From NCBI GenBank assembly GCA_034440635.1, contig JAOTON010001478.1, positions 1,860,001-1,924,000 on the forward strand: a DNA stretch of 64,000 nt. The letters run 5' to 3'. Both the position numbers and the translations under genes were made by a program. The notes under the pieces were generated by a model. That model was not told where the DNA came from, searched no databases, and saw nothing but the letters and a program-made list of their open reading frames with translations. Positions 23,561-33,809 of the stretch are shown here, in pieces (the stretch's first letter is position 1; every line of letters starts with the position of its first letter). The stretch is from Lepas anatifera (taxonomy: Eukaryota; Arthropoda; Thecostraca; Lepadidae).

Positions 23561-25051
23561 CTGCCTGTGGAGGGCCCACAGAGAAAACTTCCTGTTTGCT
23601 TGAGAGAATACTTAATCAACTTCTCCAGTTTGTGCCTACGCATATTTGGGATACCAAAGACTTTTTGAGGAGACTCTCAAATCACACTCAATCAGAAGGC
23701 ATACCAGCAGGTAGTATTTTCTTCAGCATAGACGTTGTCAATTTGTATGGAAACATACCCGTTCCTGAAGCTATCAAAGCGGTAGAAGCAAAGCTAGACA
23801 ATCATTCACAGAATATTGATACTTTTGGCCTGACCAAAGACGACATTTCTAAACTTCTCGACCAGTGTCTGAGTGACAATGTTTTCTCATTTGGGGATCA
23901 GTATTACCGACAAAAATTAGGGTTAGCTATGGGGAATCCATGTGCACCTGCCTTGGCCATTCTGTTTTTAGATATGTTTGAAACCAATACGTTAGCTCAT
24001 AGCTACATGTCCTGTCAAACCAGAGTTCTTAGTAAGGTACATTGACGATTATGCAGGTATCTTCTCGCATGGGCAGGAAGCTTTGGATGACTTCCTTAAC
24101 TATATGAACAGTAGACATCCACACCTAAAATTTACCATGGAGCACACGGGTAGTGGGAGTGGGGTGCCCTATTTGGATACGTTAGTCACAGCAGAAACAC
24201 ACGGCCAAAACACTAAGATAGAGACAGAGCTCTACATCAAACCGACCAACTCGGGAATCATCCTCCGTAGTACATCTGCCCATCTCACGTCTACGAAACA
24301 CAACATTATCCGAAACATGTTCCACAGGGCTATGGATAACTCATCGGGCCCAGAGAAAGAGAGAAAAAGCGTAGATAAGATTTGGAATCTGCTTCTAAAA
24401 AATGGGTATCATTCACGGCTTCTCAGGCGTTTTTTGAGGGAGGTTAGACTAGGTAGGACAGGTAACGGAAGGTGCAGAAAAAGAAAGAAGGCTCAGATTC
24501 TTATGATGGGTTCTTGACTTTGCCGTACGTAGACGAACAGCTACTCTGTAAAATAAAAAAGGTCGTAAAAAAATCTAACCTGAAAGTACATATAGCCTGG
24601 AAGAATAACAAGAAACTTAAGTCGTCATTGGTTAGGTCGGCCATTTCTAAGCCAAAATGTCCTGGGGGTCAGAGGTGTCATTTATGCAAGTCAGGTTTTA
24701 AAGGCGACTGCACACAGAAAAATTTAGTGTATCAAATAGACTGTAGACTGTGTAACCAGGATCAAAACAGGGCTCAATACGTAGGGGGAGTCGATGAGGC
24801 CCGTCCGATTGCGATTTAACGAACATTTGCGGGACGCGAAAAATAAAACTAGGAACACACCTCTAGGAGATCATTTCCTCGAGAAACATGTAGCACAGGT
24901 CACTCAGGCTATATCAGAACCACTTGAGCTAAAAGTAGTTCATCAGGCACGTGATCATCCAGATAGAAAGATAGCCGAATCCATAATCATTCAGGATCGT
25001 CATCCCAGCCTTAACGTACAAGGTACGTCCTGGCCTATTATGCGGGTCTAG
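23561..25051 (+). pseudogene. RT and GIY-YIG polyprotein of Penelope-like element 1, right arm, frameshifted
   Basis: Begins inside the RT at ACGGPTEKTSCLLERIL, then FFSIDVVNLYGNIPVPEA, YYRQKLGLAMGNPCAPALA and RYIDDYAG (catalytic YIDD, about 24036-24050). The RT N-terminus is missing. Three frameshifts break it: just before YIDD (about 24040), near 24480 in a Lys-rich run, and near 24785 after YVG of the GIY-YIG core. The last frame, 24794-25051, restores RLRFNEHL to the stop. Compared with the left arm, each break is a one- or few-base indel. Confidence 0.85.
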
Positions 25052-25129
25052 GATAGGCTATCACTTAACAGCAGTGGCTTAAGAGGTAAGGGAAGGATCA
25101 CCGTAAGGATATGTGTCCTGGGGTAGGAC

Positions 25130-25760
25130 TTCCTTACATTATTGATAGTGTTATTGATGCTAGACGTATATGCTTTTGACGTTTAACTTTGGGCCCGATT
25201 TACAGGCTGGGAAAAAGGGCTATGATGGTTGAATTAGTTTAGCTAGTCAGAAGTGATGGACTTAGGTCACAGGTAAGGCTCAGGTTTTTTTAGGTAATTT
25301 ATCTTTGATGATGCTTTTCTGCAACCAGATGTATACTCTTTCAACGCTTAACGTTGGGCCAGAGGTACAGGCTGGGAAAAAGTGTATATTAATGATTGAT
25401 CAGATTAACTAGCTCAAAGAGATGTTTTGATTTTAGGGGTACGTACTGGGGTTGGGGTTTTTGAAATATGCAAATAATTATTGATAATACTTTTCTGCAG
25501 CTAGACGTATAACCATTCGACACTTAACGTTGGGCTATAGGTACAGGCTGAGGAAAAGTATTTACCAATGATTGTTCACATTAACTAGCTATAAAAGTTG
25601 CATTTGTTTAAGAGGTAAATAATAAGGGCAAGGGTTGTTGAATAAGTATAATGTAAAATTTATAATGTTTTTTTTACAGCCACACGTATACTCTTTCGAC
25701 GCTTAACGTTGGGCCAGAGGAGCAGGCTGTGGAAAATGCGTTTATCAATTACAAAAAAGT
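25130..25760. repeat. Four-unit tandem repeat in the right-arm 3' UTR of Penelope-like element 1
   Basis: Reverse complement of the array at 22060-22680, with the same four units and the shared core AACGTTGGGC. Confidence 0.85.
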
Positions 25761-26338
25761 TGACCTTGACCACTAGGTACAATCTTAACTAAATAATTCG
25801 AGGGAGGCTTTTATTGTAAAAATATAGCATCATCTTAAAGGGGAAAGTATGCAGTCTTTACACCGATCTAGTATCACGTCTACTAGTGCTTAATAGGTAG
25901 TTTTTGGTTAGCATTTTAGCTGCAGTCGACGGAAAAATAGTATATAAGAAGAACAGAAATATTCAAATAACCGATTAAGGTACTTCAGCGAGTTTTTCAC
26001 TGTTAATCAAAAGCTAGTGTTTGGCTGAAATAATAGAAAAGACTGTCACAAATACTGCTCTAGGTTTGTCGTATTGTCGGCATTACTTTTAGGTTAGAGG
26101 TACCAATATGGTTGTTGTCACGACATCCAATCTTATTTTTAACGATTCATTCTAAAAGGCATTTTTGTGTGAAGCTCAATTCGAGGTCTGGCTATACTAG
26201 GACTGAGAATTATTGATATTTACTCCACGATTCTGATGAAGGGCTGTGCCCGAATATATAATCTTCAGTGTTTTTTACATTTCCGTATTCGAGGGGAGAG
26301 GCCAGGGAACATCTTAACAACTCAGTGTTAAATTTTTG

Positions 26339-26626
26339 GAACATGTTTACGTCTCACCATGGTTTCAAGTACTTAAAATAAATGAAAGTGGATTAAACTT
26401 GGCGTGAAGCTAGCTTAGGGTTCTGGGTCACCGCCATAGGTAAATCCAGGCCGATATAATGTTTGGTTCGTCTTCTAAAAATAAATTTATGCCGTGCCCT
26501 TTCTGTACGAACAAAGCACCCGTCGCCGGGGTCACGGCATCGTCGGCGAGTTTTACCGGCCAGCCGCCCAGTCAGTGGCCTCCAGACGGGTCACAAGTGC
26601 AGGGCTGGTGGGAGCAGGGGCAGCGT
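26339..26626. other. Intron sequence, nothing recognised
   Basis: Unique-looking sequence between the Penelope insertion and the tRNA-like element. Confidence 0.4.
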
Positions 26627-26698
26627 GGCCGGTTGGTCTCGTGGTTAGAGACTCTGTCTCGTGATTATCGTCGCCCGGTTCGAATCCGGGGTTGGCCA
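26627..26698 (+). repeat. tRNA-like sequence, probable SINE head or tRNA pseudogene
   Basis: A 7-bp acceptor stem forms with three wobble pairs (GGCCGGT with GTTGGCC), the D arm is intact (GTCT/AGAC), and the T arm is perfect (CCCGG, TTCGAAT, CCGGG), followed by A. The anticodon stem has two mismatches, position 33 is C, and the variable loop is only 3 nt. The loop would read GTG. It has recognisable A and B boxes but is unlikely to be a working tRNA. Confidence 0.6.
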
Positions 26699-26699
26699 A

Positions 26700-27798
26700 G
26701 CGCAGTTTATTAATTCTTTCAAAGAAAAGAATGATGAAGATGACTTACAGGCTTATGAAGAGTTACTTGTTGAAGGAAATATGGTTTGCTTTCAACTCAT
26801 TGTTATGCGGCTCTCCTGCGCCGGTGGGGCGTTAGCTCTGGCCGCAGGCCGAGGTTAAACTGTTGTTGTTCCACTCGTTTGACAAAATTTATTTGTACTG
26901 TACTGTTATGGAGAATGCCTTTCTGGTACGTAACAAACTTTCGTGGTCTCCAGATTCTACTCCGTCCATGGGAGGATAGTTTGTTGAGGTGGGGGGTGGG
27001 GGTGACCTGAGGTCATTTGGGTCACTCAGCTTTCTGAGGGTTTGGGCCACTTTGGCGCGGCGTCCATCACCGGTGGCCGCGTGCGTAAGGTCTACAATGA
27101 CCTGGCAGATGGAACGAAGTCGGTCTGGTATCATTTTAACTACGTGATTAGAGTAATTGTGGACTTGGATTTATCCTGTAGGCCCTAAACGTGATGCACG
27201 TGTTGCGTCTAACCACGTGACGCGAAAGTACGTGAACATTACATTGTATCATTGAACACCGTCGTACAGCTGCGGCTTTTTCTGGTAGTGTCACGTAGGC
27301 AGATTTAGAAGCATACTTCATTTCACCCAAAGCTCTCTGTATTACATTTCCGCACAATTTAAGCAAAAACTAAAGGGCCTGAAGGCCCTTATTCAAACCA
27401 TGAAATACGGGACACTCACCTTTTCATCCGGTCACTCATGTGGCGTGATAGATGTTAGTGATGCCATGGGTTTTGTAACGCTACATGCCGCGAGCAGTCA
27501 GCCTCCTGGTTACTCACTATGCATGGCGCGTGAAAAACTGCCATTTTTTAATTTGAGCTATTGAAAGGAGAAACGAGTTGAATTTTCCAGATTTTCAGAC
27601 GTATCTTGTCCATATATATCCTTTTTGGAATTCCTGCAAGGCGATCCCCTTTAAGCGTGACACCAGGTCATGAAACAGTGAAGACTCGGGTCAGGTTCGA
27701 ACGCGGGACCCCTCGCGTGTGAGATCACACAGCCTTGGTGCGGCCAGCGCGCTGTTGCCGTCCGTGTCGAGCTAACGCCCGTCGTGCGGCGCCGGCAG
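26700..27798. other. Intron sequence before the final PDZ exon
   Basis: No exon or TE with clear ends. Includes AAGGGCCTGAAGGCCCTTA, a short inverted repeat at about 27371. Confidence 0.4.
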
Positions 27799-27897
27799 GT
27801 GAACGACGCGCCAGTGAGAGGCCTCTCCAACCAACAGGTGGTGGACCTGCTCCGCAAGAGCGCCGGAGCTATCAGCCTCACTGTACTGCGGCTGTGA
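27799..27897 (+). CDS. PDZ domain, C-terminal half and stop (exon f)
   Basis: Starts in phase 0 after GCGCCGGCAG and reads VNDAPVRGLSNQQVVDLLRK SAGAISLTVLRL to TGA at 27895. Joined to exon e it gives IGDVLVK-VNDAPVRGLS, helix B NQQVVDLLRKS and strand F ISLTVLR, a complete PDZ domain of about 82 residues. The first position of helix B appears to be Asn rather than the His of class I domains, so ligand class is open. The protein would end two residues after the domain. A weak alternative donor at GGCTGTGACG could remove the stop. The stop overlaps a TGACGTCA palindrome. Confidence 0.85.
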   Translation: MNDAPVRGLSNQQVVDLLRKSAGAISLTVLRL

Positions 27898-29015
<1,118 letters not shown>

Positions 29016-29168
29016 GTAGTATGCCGATTAGATACGAGTTCCTGGAGTAGCAGAAGACGTGTTATAGATGTCGCTGCTGTGTCGTGTCCACGTGAGATGG
29101 CGCTACCTTGTCCGCGTGCTGTATAGACGGCGCTGCCGTCTCAGGCCGGAGAACTCGCAAGCGCTGAA

Positions 29169-29174
29169 AATAAA
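29169..29174 (+). terminator. Candidate poly(A) signal, + strand
   Basis: AATAAA about 1.27 kb after the PDZ stop codon. A second AATAAA lies at 29260-29265. Both fit the end of the + strand gene; only one or neither may be used. Confidence 0.35.
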
Positions 29175-29270
29175 CGTCAGACTATGTGAGAAACCCTTGT
29201 GTTTCTCACACCTATCAGTCGGCTTTTGATATACCAACGCGCGAAAAAGTATCGTGAATAATAAAAGAGG

Positions 29271-29276
29271 TTTATT
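29271..29276 (-). terminator. POLG2: Candidate POLG2 poly(A) signal, - strand
   Basis: TTTATT on the + strand is AATAAA on the - strand, 291 bp beyond the POLG2 stop at 29567. It lies 5 bp from a + strand AATAAA (29260-29265), so the convergent genes may share this terminal region. Confidence 0.4.
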
Positions 29277-29505
29277 ATCTTCGATCACGATGATAATTGG
29301 GGTTTTAGGGCACTGTAGCAGCAGAGGCTATATTTTCCCGTATCTTCGATCATGATTGTTCTCAGCTACAACGTCCGTACCACAAATGACCTTTCATTTA
29401 CAGTATTCACAGTACTGACAACGCAGACCGAAGGCGAGCCTGGGTTAACAACACAGTGGCACCAGAAAGGCTGTCACCCCGTATCGGACTTCGCCTGATG
29501 GAAAT

Positions 29506-29575
29506 GTCACGTGACTGAGCTGAGACTAGGTCACGTGACGATGTACGTCAGCTGGCAGAGGCCGGGTCACGTGAC
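29506..29575. repeat. Tandem duplication with three GTCACGTGAC palindromes
   Basis: GTCACGTGAC occurs at 29506, 29530 and 29566. Around them, segments sharing GTCAGCTGGC and AGAGGCCGG are repeated, 36 bp apart for the last two. The third copy covers the POLG2 stop codon, so the end of the coding region lies in the duplication. Confidence 0.8.
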
Positions 29576-29736
29576 GCCGTGTGTCAGCTGGCTGACGTGT
29601 GTCTGTTGGCAGAGGCCGGTGTCGCGGGAGCGCAGGTGACAGAGGCCCGTCCGCAGAGTCTCCTCATTGAGCAGCACGCAGAAGGGCACCCCGCAGCCGT
29701 CCAGCCAGGGCAGGGAGGAGGCCGGCCGGACCGGCC
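29567..29736 (-). CDS. POLG2: POLG2 last exon: C-terminus of mitochondrial DNA polymerase gamma accessory subunit
   Basis: The first two bases complete a Gly codon with exon C (phase 1). It reads LPWLDGCGVPFCVLLNEETL, then RTGLCHLRSRDTGLCQQTHV and SQLTHGVT, stop at 29567. The GL-HLRSRD block with preceding VPF-VLLNEETL matches the end of the anticodon-binding-like domain of POLG2, which holds the catalytic subunit and raises processivity of mtDNA replication. The end is about ten residues shorter than I expect for vertebrate POLG2. Its 3' splice site (TGACTCCCGGCAG) is the last unit edge of the 43-bp minisatellite. A duplicated coding segment follows the stop in frame. Confidence 0.8.
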
Positions 29737-32205
29737 CTGCCGGGAGTCACAGGTGTCATACTCAGAGCGGCGTACACCGCTGCCGGGAGTCACAGGCGTC
29801 AGACTCAGAGCGGCGAACACCGTTGCCGGGAGTCACAGGTGTCCGGCTCAGAGCGGCGTACACCGCTGCCAGGAGTCACAGGTGTCCGGCTCAGAGCAGC
29901 GTACACCGCTGCCGGGAGTCACAGGTGTCCGGCTCAGAGCGGCGTACACCGCTGCCGGGAGTCACAGGTGTCATACTCAGAGCGGCGTACACCGCTGCCG
30001 GGAGTCACAGGTGTCATACTCAGAGCGGCGAACACCGCTGCCGGGAGTCACAGGTGTCCGGCTCAGAGCGGCGTACACCGCTGCCGGGAGTCACAGGTGT
30101 CATACTCAGAGCGGCGAACACCGCTGCCGGGAGTCACAGGTGTCCGGCTCAGAGCGGCGTACACCGCTGCCGGGAGTCACAGGTGTCATACTCAGAGCGG
30201 CGAACACCGCTGCCGGGAGTCACAGGTGTCATACTCAGAGCGGCGAACACCGCTGCCGGGAGTCACAGGTGTCATACTCAGAGCGGCGTACACCGCTGCC
30301 GGGAGTCACAGGTGTCCGGCTCAGAGCGGCGTACACCGCTGCCGGGAGTCACAGGTGTCATACTCAGAGCGGCGAACACCGCTGCCGGGAGTCACAGGCG
30401 TCATACTCAGAGCAGCGTACACCGCTGCCGGGAGTCACAGGTGTCCGGCTCAGAGCGGCGTACACCGCTGCCGGGAGTCACAGGTGTCATACTCAGAGCG
30501 GCGAACACCGCTGCCGGGAGTCACAGGCGTCATACTCAGAGCAGCGTACACCGCTGCCGGGAGTCACAGGTGTCCGGCTCAGAGCGGCGTACACCGCTGC
30601 CGGGAGTCACAGGTGTCATACTCAGAGCGGCGTACACCGCTGCCGGGAGTCACAGGCGTCAGACTCAGAGCAGCGTACACCGCTGCCGGGAGTCACAGGT
30701 GTCCGGCTCAGAGCGGCGTACACCGCTGCCGGGAGTCACAGGCGTCATACTCAGAGCAGCGTACACCGCTGCCGGGAGTCACAGGTGTCATACTCAGAGC
30801 GGCGTACACCGCTGCCGGGAGTCACAGGTGTCATACTCAGAGCGGCGTACACCGCTGCCGGGAGTCACAGGTGTCATACTCAGAGCGGCGTACACCGCTG
30901 CCGGGAGTCACAGGTGTCATACTCAGAGCGGCGTACACCGCTGCCGGGAGTCACAGGCGTCAGACTCAGAGCAGCGTACACCGCTGCCGGGAGTCACAGG
31001 TGTCCGGCTCAGAGCGGCGTACACCGCTGCCGGGAGTCACAGGTGTCATACTCAGAGCGGCGTACACCGCTGCCGGGAGTCACAGGCGTCAGACTCAGAG
31101 CAGCGTACACCGCTGCCGGGAGTCACAGGTGTCCGGCTCAGAGCGGCGTACACCGCTGCCGGGAGTCCAGGTGTCCGGCTCAGAGCGGCGAACACCGCTG
31201 CCGGGAGTCACAGGTGTCATACTCAGAGCGGCGTACACCGCTGCCGGGAGTCACAGGCGTCAGACTCAGAGCAGCGTACACCGCTGCCGGGAGTCACAGG
31301 TGTCATACTCAGAGCGGCGAACACCGCTGCCGGGAGTCACAGGTGTCATACTCAGAGCGGCGAACACCGCTGCCGGGAGTCACAGGTATCATACTCAGAG
31401 CGGCGAACACCGCTGCCGGGAGTCACAGGTGTCATACTCAGAGCGGCGTACACCGCTGCCGGGAGTCACAGGCGTCAGACTCAGAGCAGCGTACACCGCT
31501 GCCGGGAGTCACAGGTGTCATACTCAGAGCGGCGTACACCGCTGCCGGGAGTCACAGGCGTCAGACTCAGAGCAGCGTACACCGCTGCCGGGAGTCACAG
31601 GTGTCCGGCTCAGAGCGGCGTACACCGCTGCCGGGAGTCACAGGTGTCATACTCAGAGCGGCGTACACCGCTGCCGGGAGTCACAGGCGTCAGACTCAGA
31701 GCAGCGTACACCGCTGCCGGGAGTCACAGGTGTCCGGCTCAGAGCGGCGTACACCGCTGCCGGGAGTCACAGGTGTCCGGCTCAGAGCGGCGAACACCGC
31801 TGCCGGGAGTCACAGGTGTCATACTCAGAGCGGCGTACACCGCTGCCGGGAGTCACAGGCGTCAGACTCAGAGCAGCGTACACCGCTGCCGGGAGTCACA
31901 GGTGTCATACTCAGAGCGGCGAACACCGCTGCCGGGAGTCACAGGTGTCATACTCAGAGCGGCGAACACCGCTGCCGGGAGTCACAGGTGTCATACTCAG
32001 AGCGGCGAACACCGCTGCCGGGAGTCACAGGTGTCATACTCAGAGCGGCGTACACCGCTGCCGGGAGTCACAGGCGTCAGACTCAGAGCGGCGTACACCG
32101 CTGCCGGGAGTCACAGGTGTCCGGCTCAGAGCGGCGTACACCGCTGCCGGGAGTCACAGGTGTCATACTCAGAGCAGCGTACACCGCTGCCGGGAGTCAC
32201 CGGCG
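29737..32205. repeat. 43-bp minisatellite, about 57 copies
   Basis: Unit: CTGCCGGGAGTCACAG, then GTGTCATACTCAGAGC, then GGCGTACACCG. Units differ at two informative places: TGTCATAC, TGTCCGGC, CGTCAGAC or CGTCATAC, and CGGCGTAC, CGGCGAAC or CAGCGTAC. A 2-base deletion lies near 31168. Because 43 is not a multiple of 3 and no phase has a stop, three frames of about 800-900 codons are open; these are not genes. It fills the end of the POLG2 intron and touches the last exon. A three-unit relative lies at 41676-41822. Confidence 0.97.
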
Positions 32206-33443
32206 TCACCCCCACCACAGGAGTCAACTCAGAGCAGTGTACACTAAGCTGTGTCACCCATCGCAGAACATGGCGCCCCTATGATTTTATCATGACCCTC
32301 ACGTCTAGGAACAATGTCGCACCATTCATTTGTTCTTAAGTTTAAACTCCAGCCTGCTCGTAGCAGGAGAAAATAGGGGGTATCTCTTAGCATTAGCACA
32401 CTAGCGCCGCCCCGTGGCTGTATTGCAAACTAAGAGCTCAGCCGTAATCGTCGGGCCTAAATTAATTACTGATAGATACAAATAGCAATGAGTGAGTCTA
32501 ACAACATCCAATAATTCTAGAAAGCTGCTGAAAATCATGCTGCACCTTCCATTTACTTATAGTCTTTATATTATGAGCCACCTCCTTTGGCTGATCTAGC
32601 CTCAGAACGGAACCATGACTTCCCCGTTAGGTACCAGTGCGGCGGCCAATGCTGCTTTCCCGAATAATAAACATGCAGGATTAAATCCTCACACATCCCA
32701 CTTTCATTCAACCAGTGACCCAAAATAGGTTTTGCGCTAGGGTGTCGAGTGGAAAATTCAGCTCGGAATGTATGGCGAGTGAGTGGAAAATTCCCCTCAA
32801 AATGTATGGCGGAGTAAAAAATTTCCAATTTGGGTACTCAGGTGGTAAACTCTCAGAGCCCTTGTTTGAACTGAGGGATGGATATTTCCTTTAATTTTCT
32901 CAAAGTAAATATTTTTAAAGTGTCCTCAAGCAGCATTGTTTAACCATTACCGTATGAAAAATTTGGGTTAAGCAGGCAAGTCTTTACCAACTGAAGCCCC
33001 CTGATGCAGTCTCAAATTTTCTTTAAGAAATTGGTGAATTTCCACAAATAAAAAACTTTTTGGGGGCCTCTGAGACCAACCTTTGGGGAAAAGAACTCTG
33101 GGAGCCAAGAAGACTAAAATTTGTGGGATGAAGATCAACTCTTGGGGGGCTTCCCTAGACCAACTCTTGTGTCCCTCCTCTCCTCTCCCACACGACCAGC
33201 TCTAAAGGGCCCCTGAGACGAATTATCAGGGCGCCCCTTAGACCAACTCTGCAGAGGGGGCCTCCGAGACCGGTAGGTGGTGAAAAATGAAAAGGGATTT
33301 TTTCATGCAATACCTTGTGCCAAAATTAATTATCTAACCATACACTGTATAGTTTTTCTGTCCGGGACAACGCCCCTCCTATACCTATACCTATAGTTAT
33401 CGGAATTTTGGAGGCCACTCCTGACCTCAATCACTGCACCTCG
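32206..33443. other. Intron sequence, nothing firmly recognised
   Basis: Starts with a diverged unit and a palindrome AGTGTACACT near 32236. Near 32740-32800 the motif GAGTGGAAAATTC occurs twice, and it recurs at 35410-35470. No exon seen. Confidence 0.4.
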
Positions 33444-33809
33444 CATACACCCCAGTCTGCAAAGTATGGCAGCAGGCCAGACGAGTCGCACCAGCCATCT
33501 AAAATTTTCGCACCACCAGCCTCCAAAAATCCGCACCAATCTGCCACATACCAGGGAAAAAATGCACCCATTCCTACCCCTACAATGCAATGCTACCTCA
33601 ATCATTAAGTCAGTTAGTTCAGGACTTTTTATAAGGCCCCTCCTGTGTCTTAATGGCCATTCAGCCATTATTTGTTTAGTTTAAGTGTCACTAACCTCGC
33701 AAATTCGCACCAGGTTGATAAAATTCGCGCCACTCGGTCCTGTCTCCAAGGGCACTCGCACGGACGAGATCTCGTCGAAAATGTCATACTTTGCACGCTG
33801 GCATACACC
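33444..33809. mobile_element. hAT-like MITE, copy 1, with 8-bp target duplication
   Basis: Element 33452-33801 (350 bp) has inverted ends CCAGTCTGCAAAGTATGGCA and a right end reading CCAGCGTGCAAAGTATGACA on the complement. CATACACC flanks it on both sides (33444-33451, 33802-33809). No protein encoded. Copies 2 and 3 are at 50712 and 59600. Confidence 0.9.

Larger units (their letters stand above)
21422..26338. mobile_element. Penelope-like element 1: inverted dimer with 14-bp target duplication
   Basis: The direct repeats GTGTTAAATTTTTG at 21422-21435 and 26325-26338 flank the whole insertion. Inside are inverted arms 21472-23558 and 24237-26324, about 2.09 kb each and nearly identical, around a 678-bp single-copy RT segment. 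A 36-nt extension (21436-21471) is present only on the left. The - strand arm carries the C-terminal GIY-YIG part; the + strand arm carries RT plus GIY-YIG. One duplication around both arms means they entered as one unit. It lies in the intron that splits the PDZ domain. Confidence 0.9.

Noticed and set aside
23558..23643. N-terminal part of the left-arm Penelope frame (MRRHKLEKLIKYSLKQTG)
   Set aside because: This part is antisense of the right-arm RT beyond the junction near 23559, so it is not real protein.
26627..26698. Functional tRNA-His
   Set aside because: Anticodon stem mismatches, C at position 33 and a 3-nt variable loop.
29579..32339. Three overlapping frames of 802-901 codons
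   Set aside because: Produced by the 43-bp minisatellite in rotating phase, within the POLG2 intron; no start context, domain or splice support.
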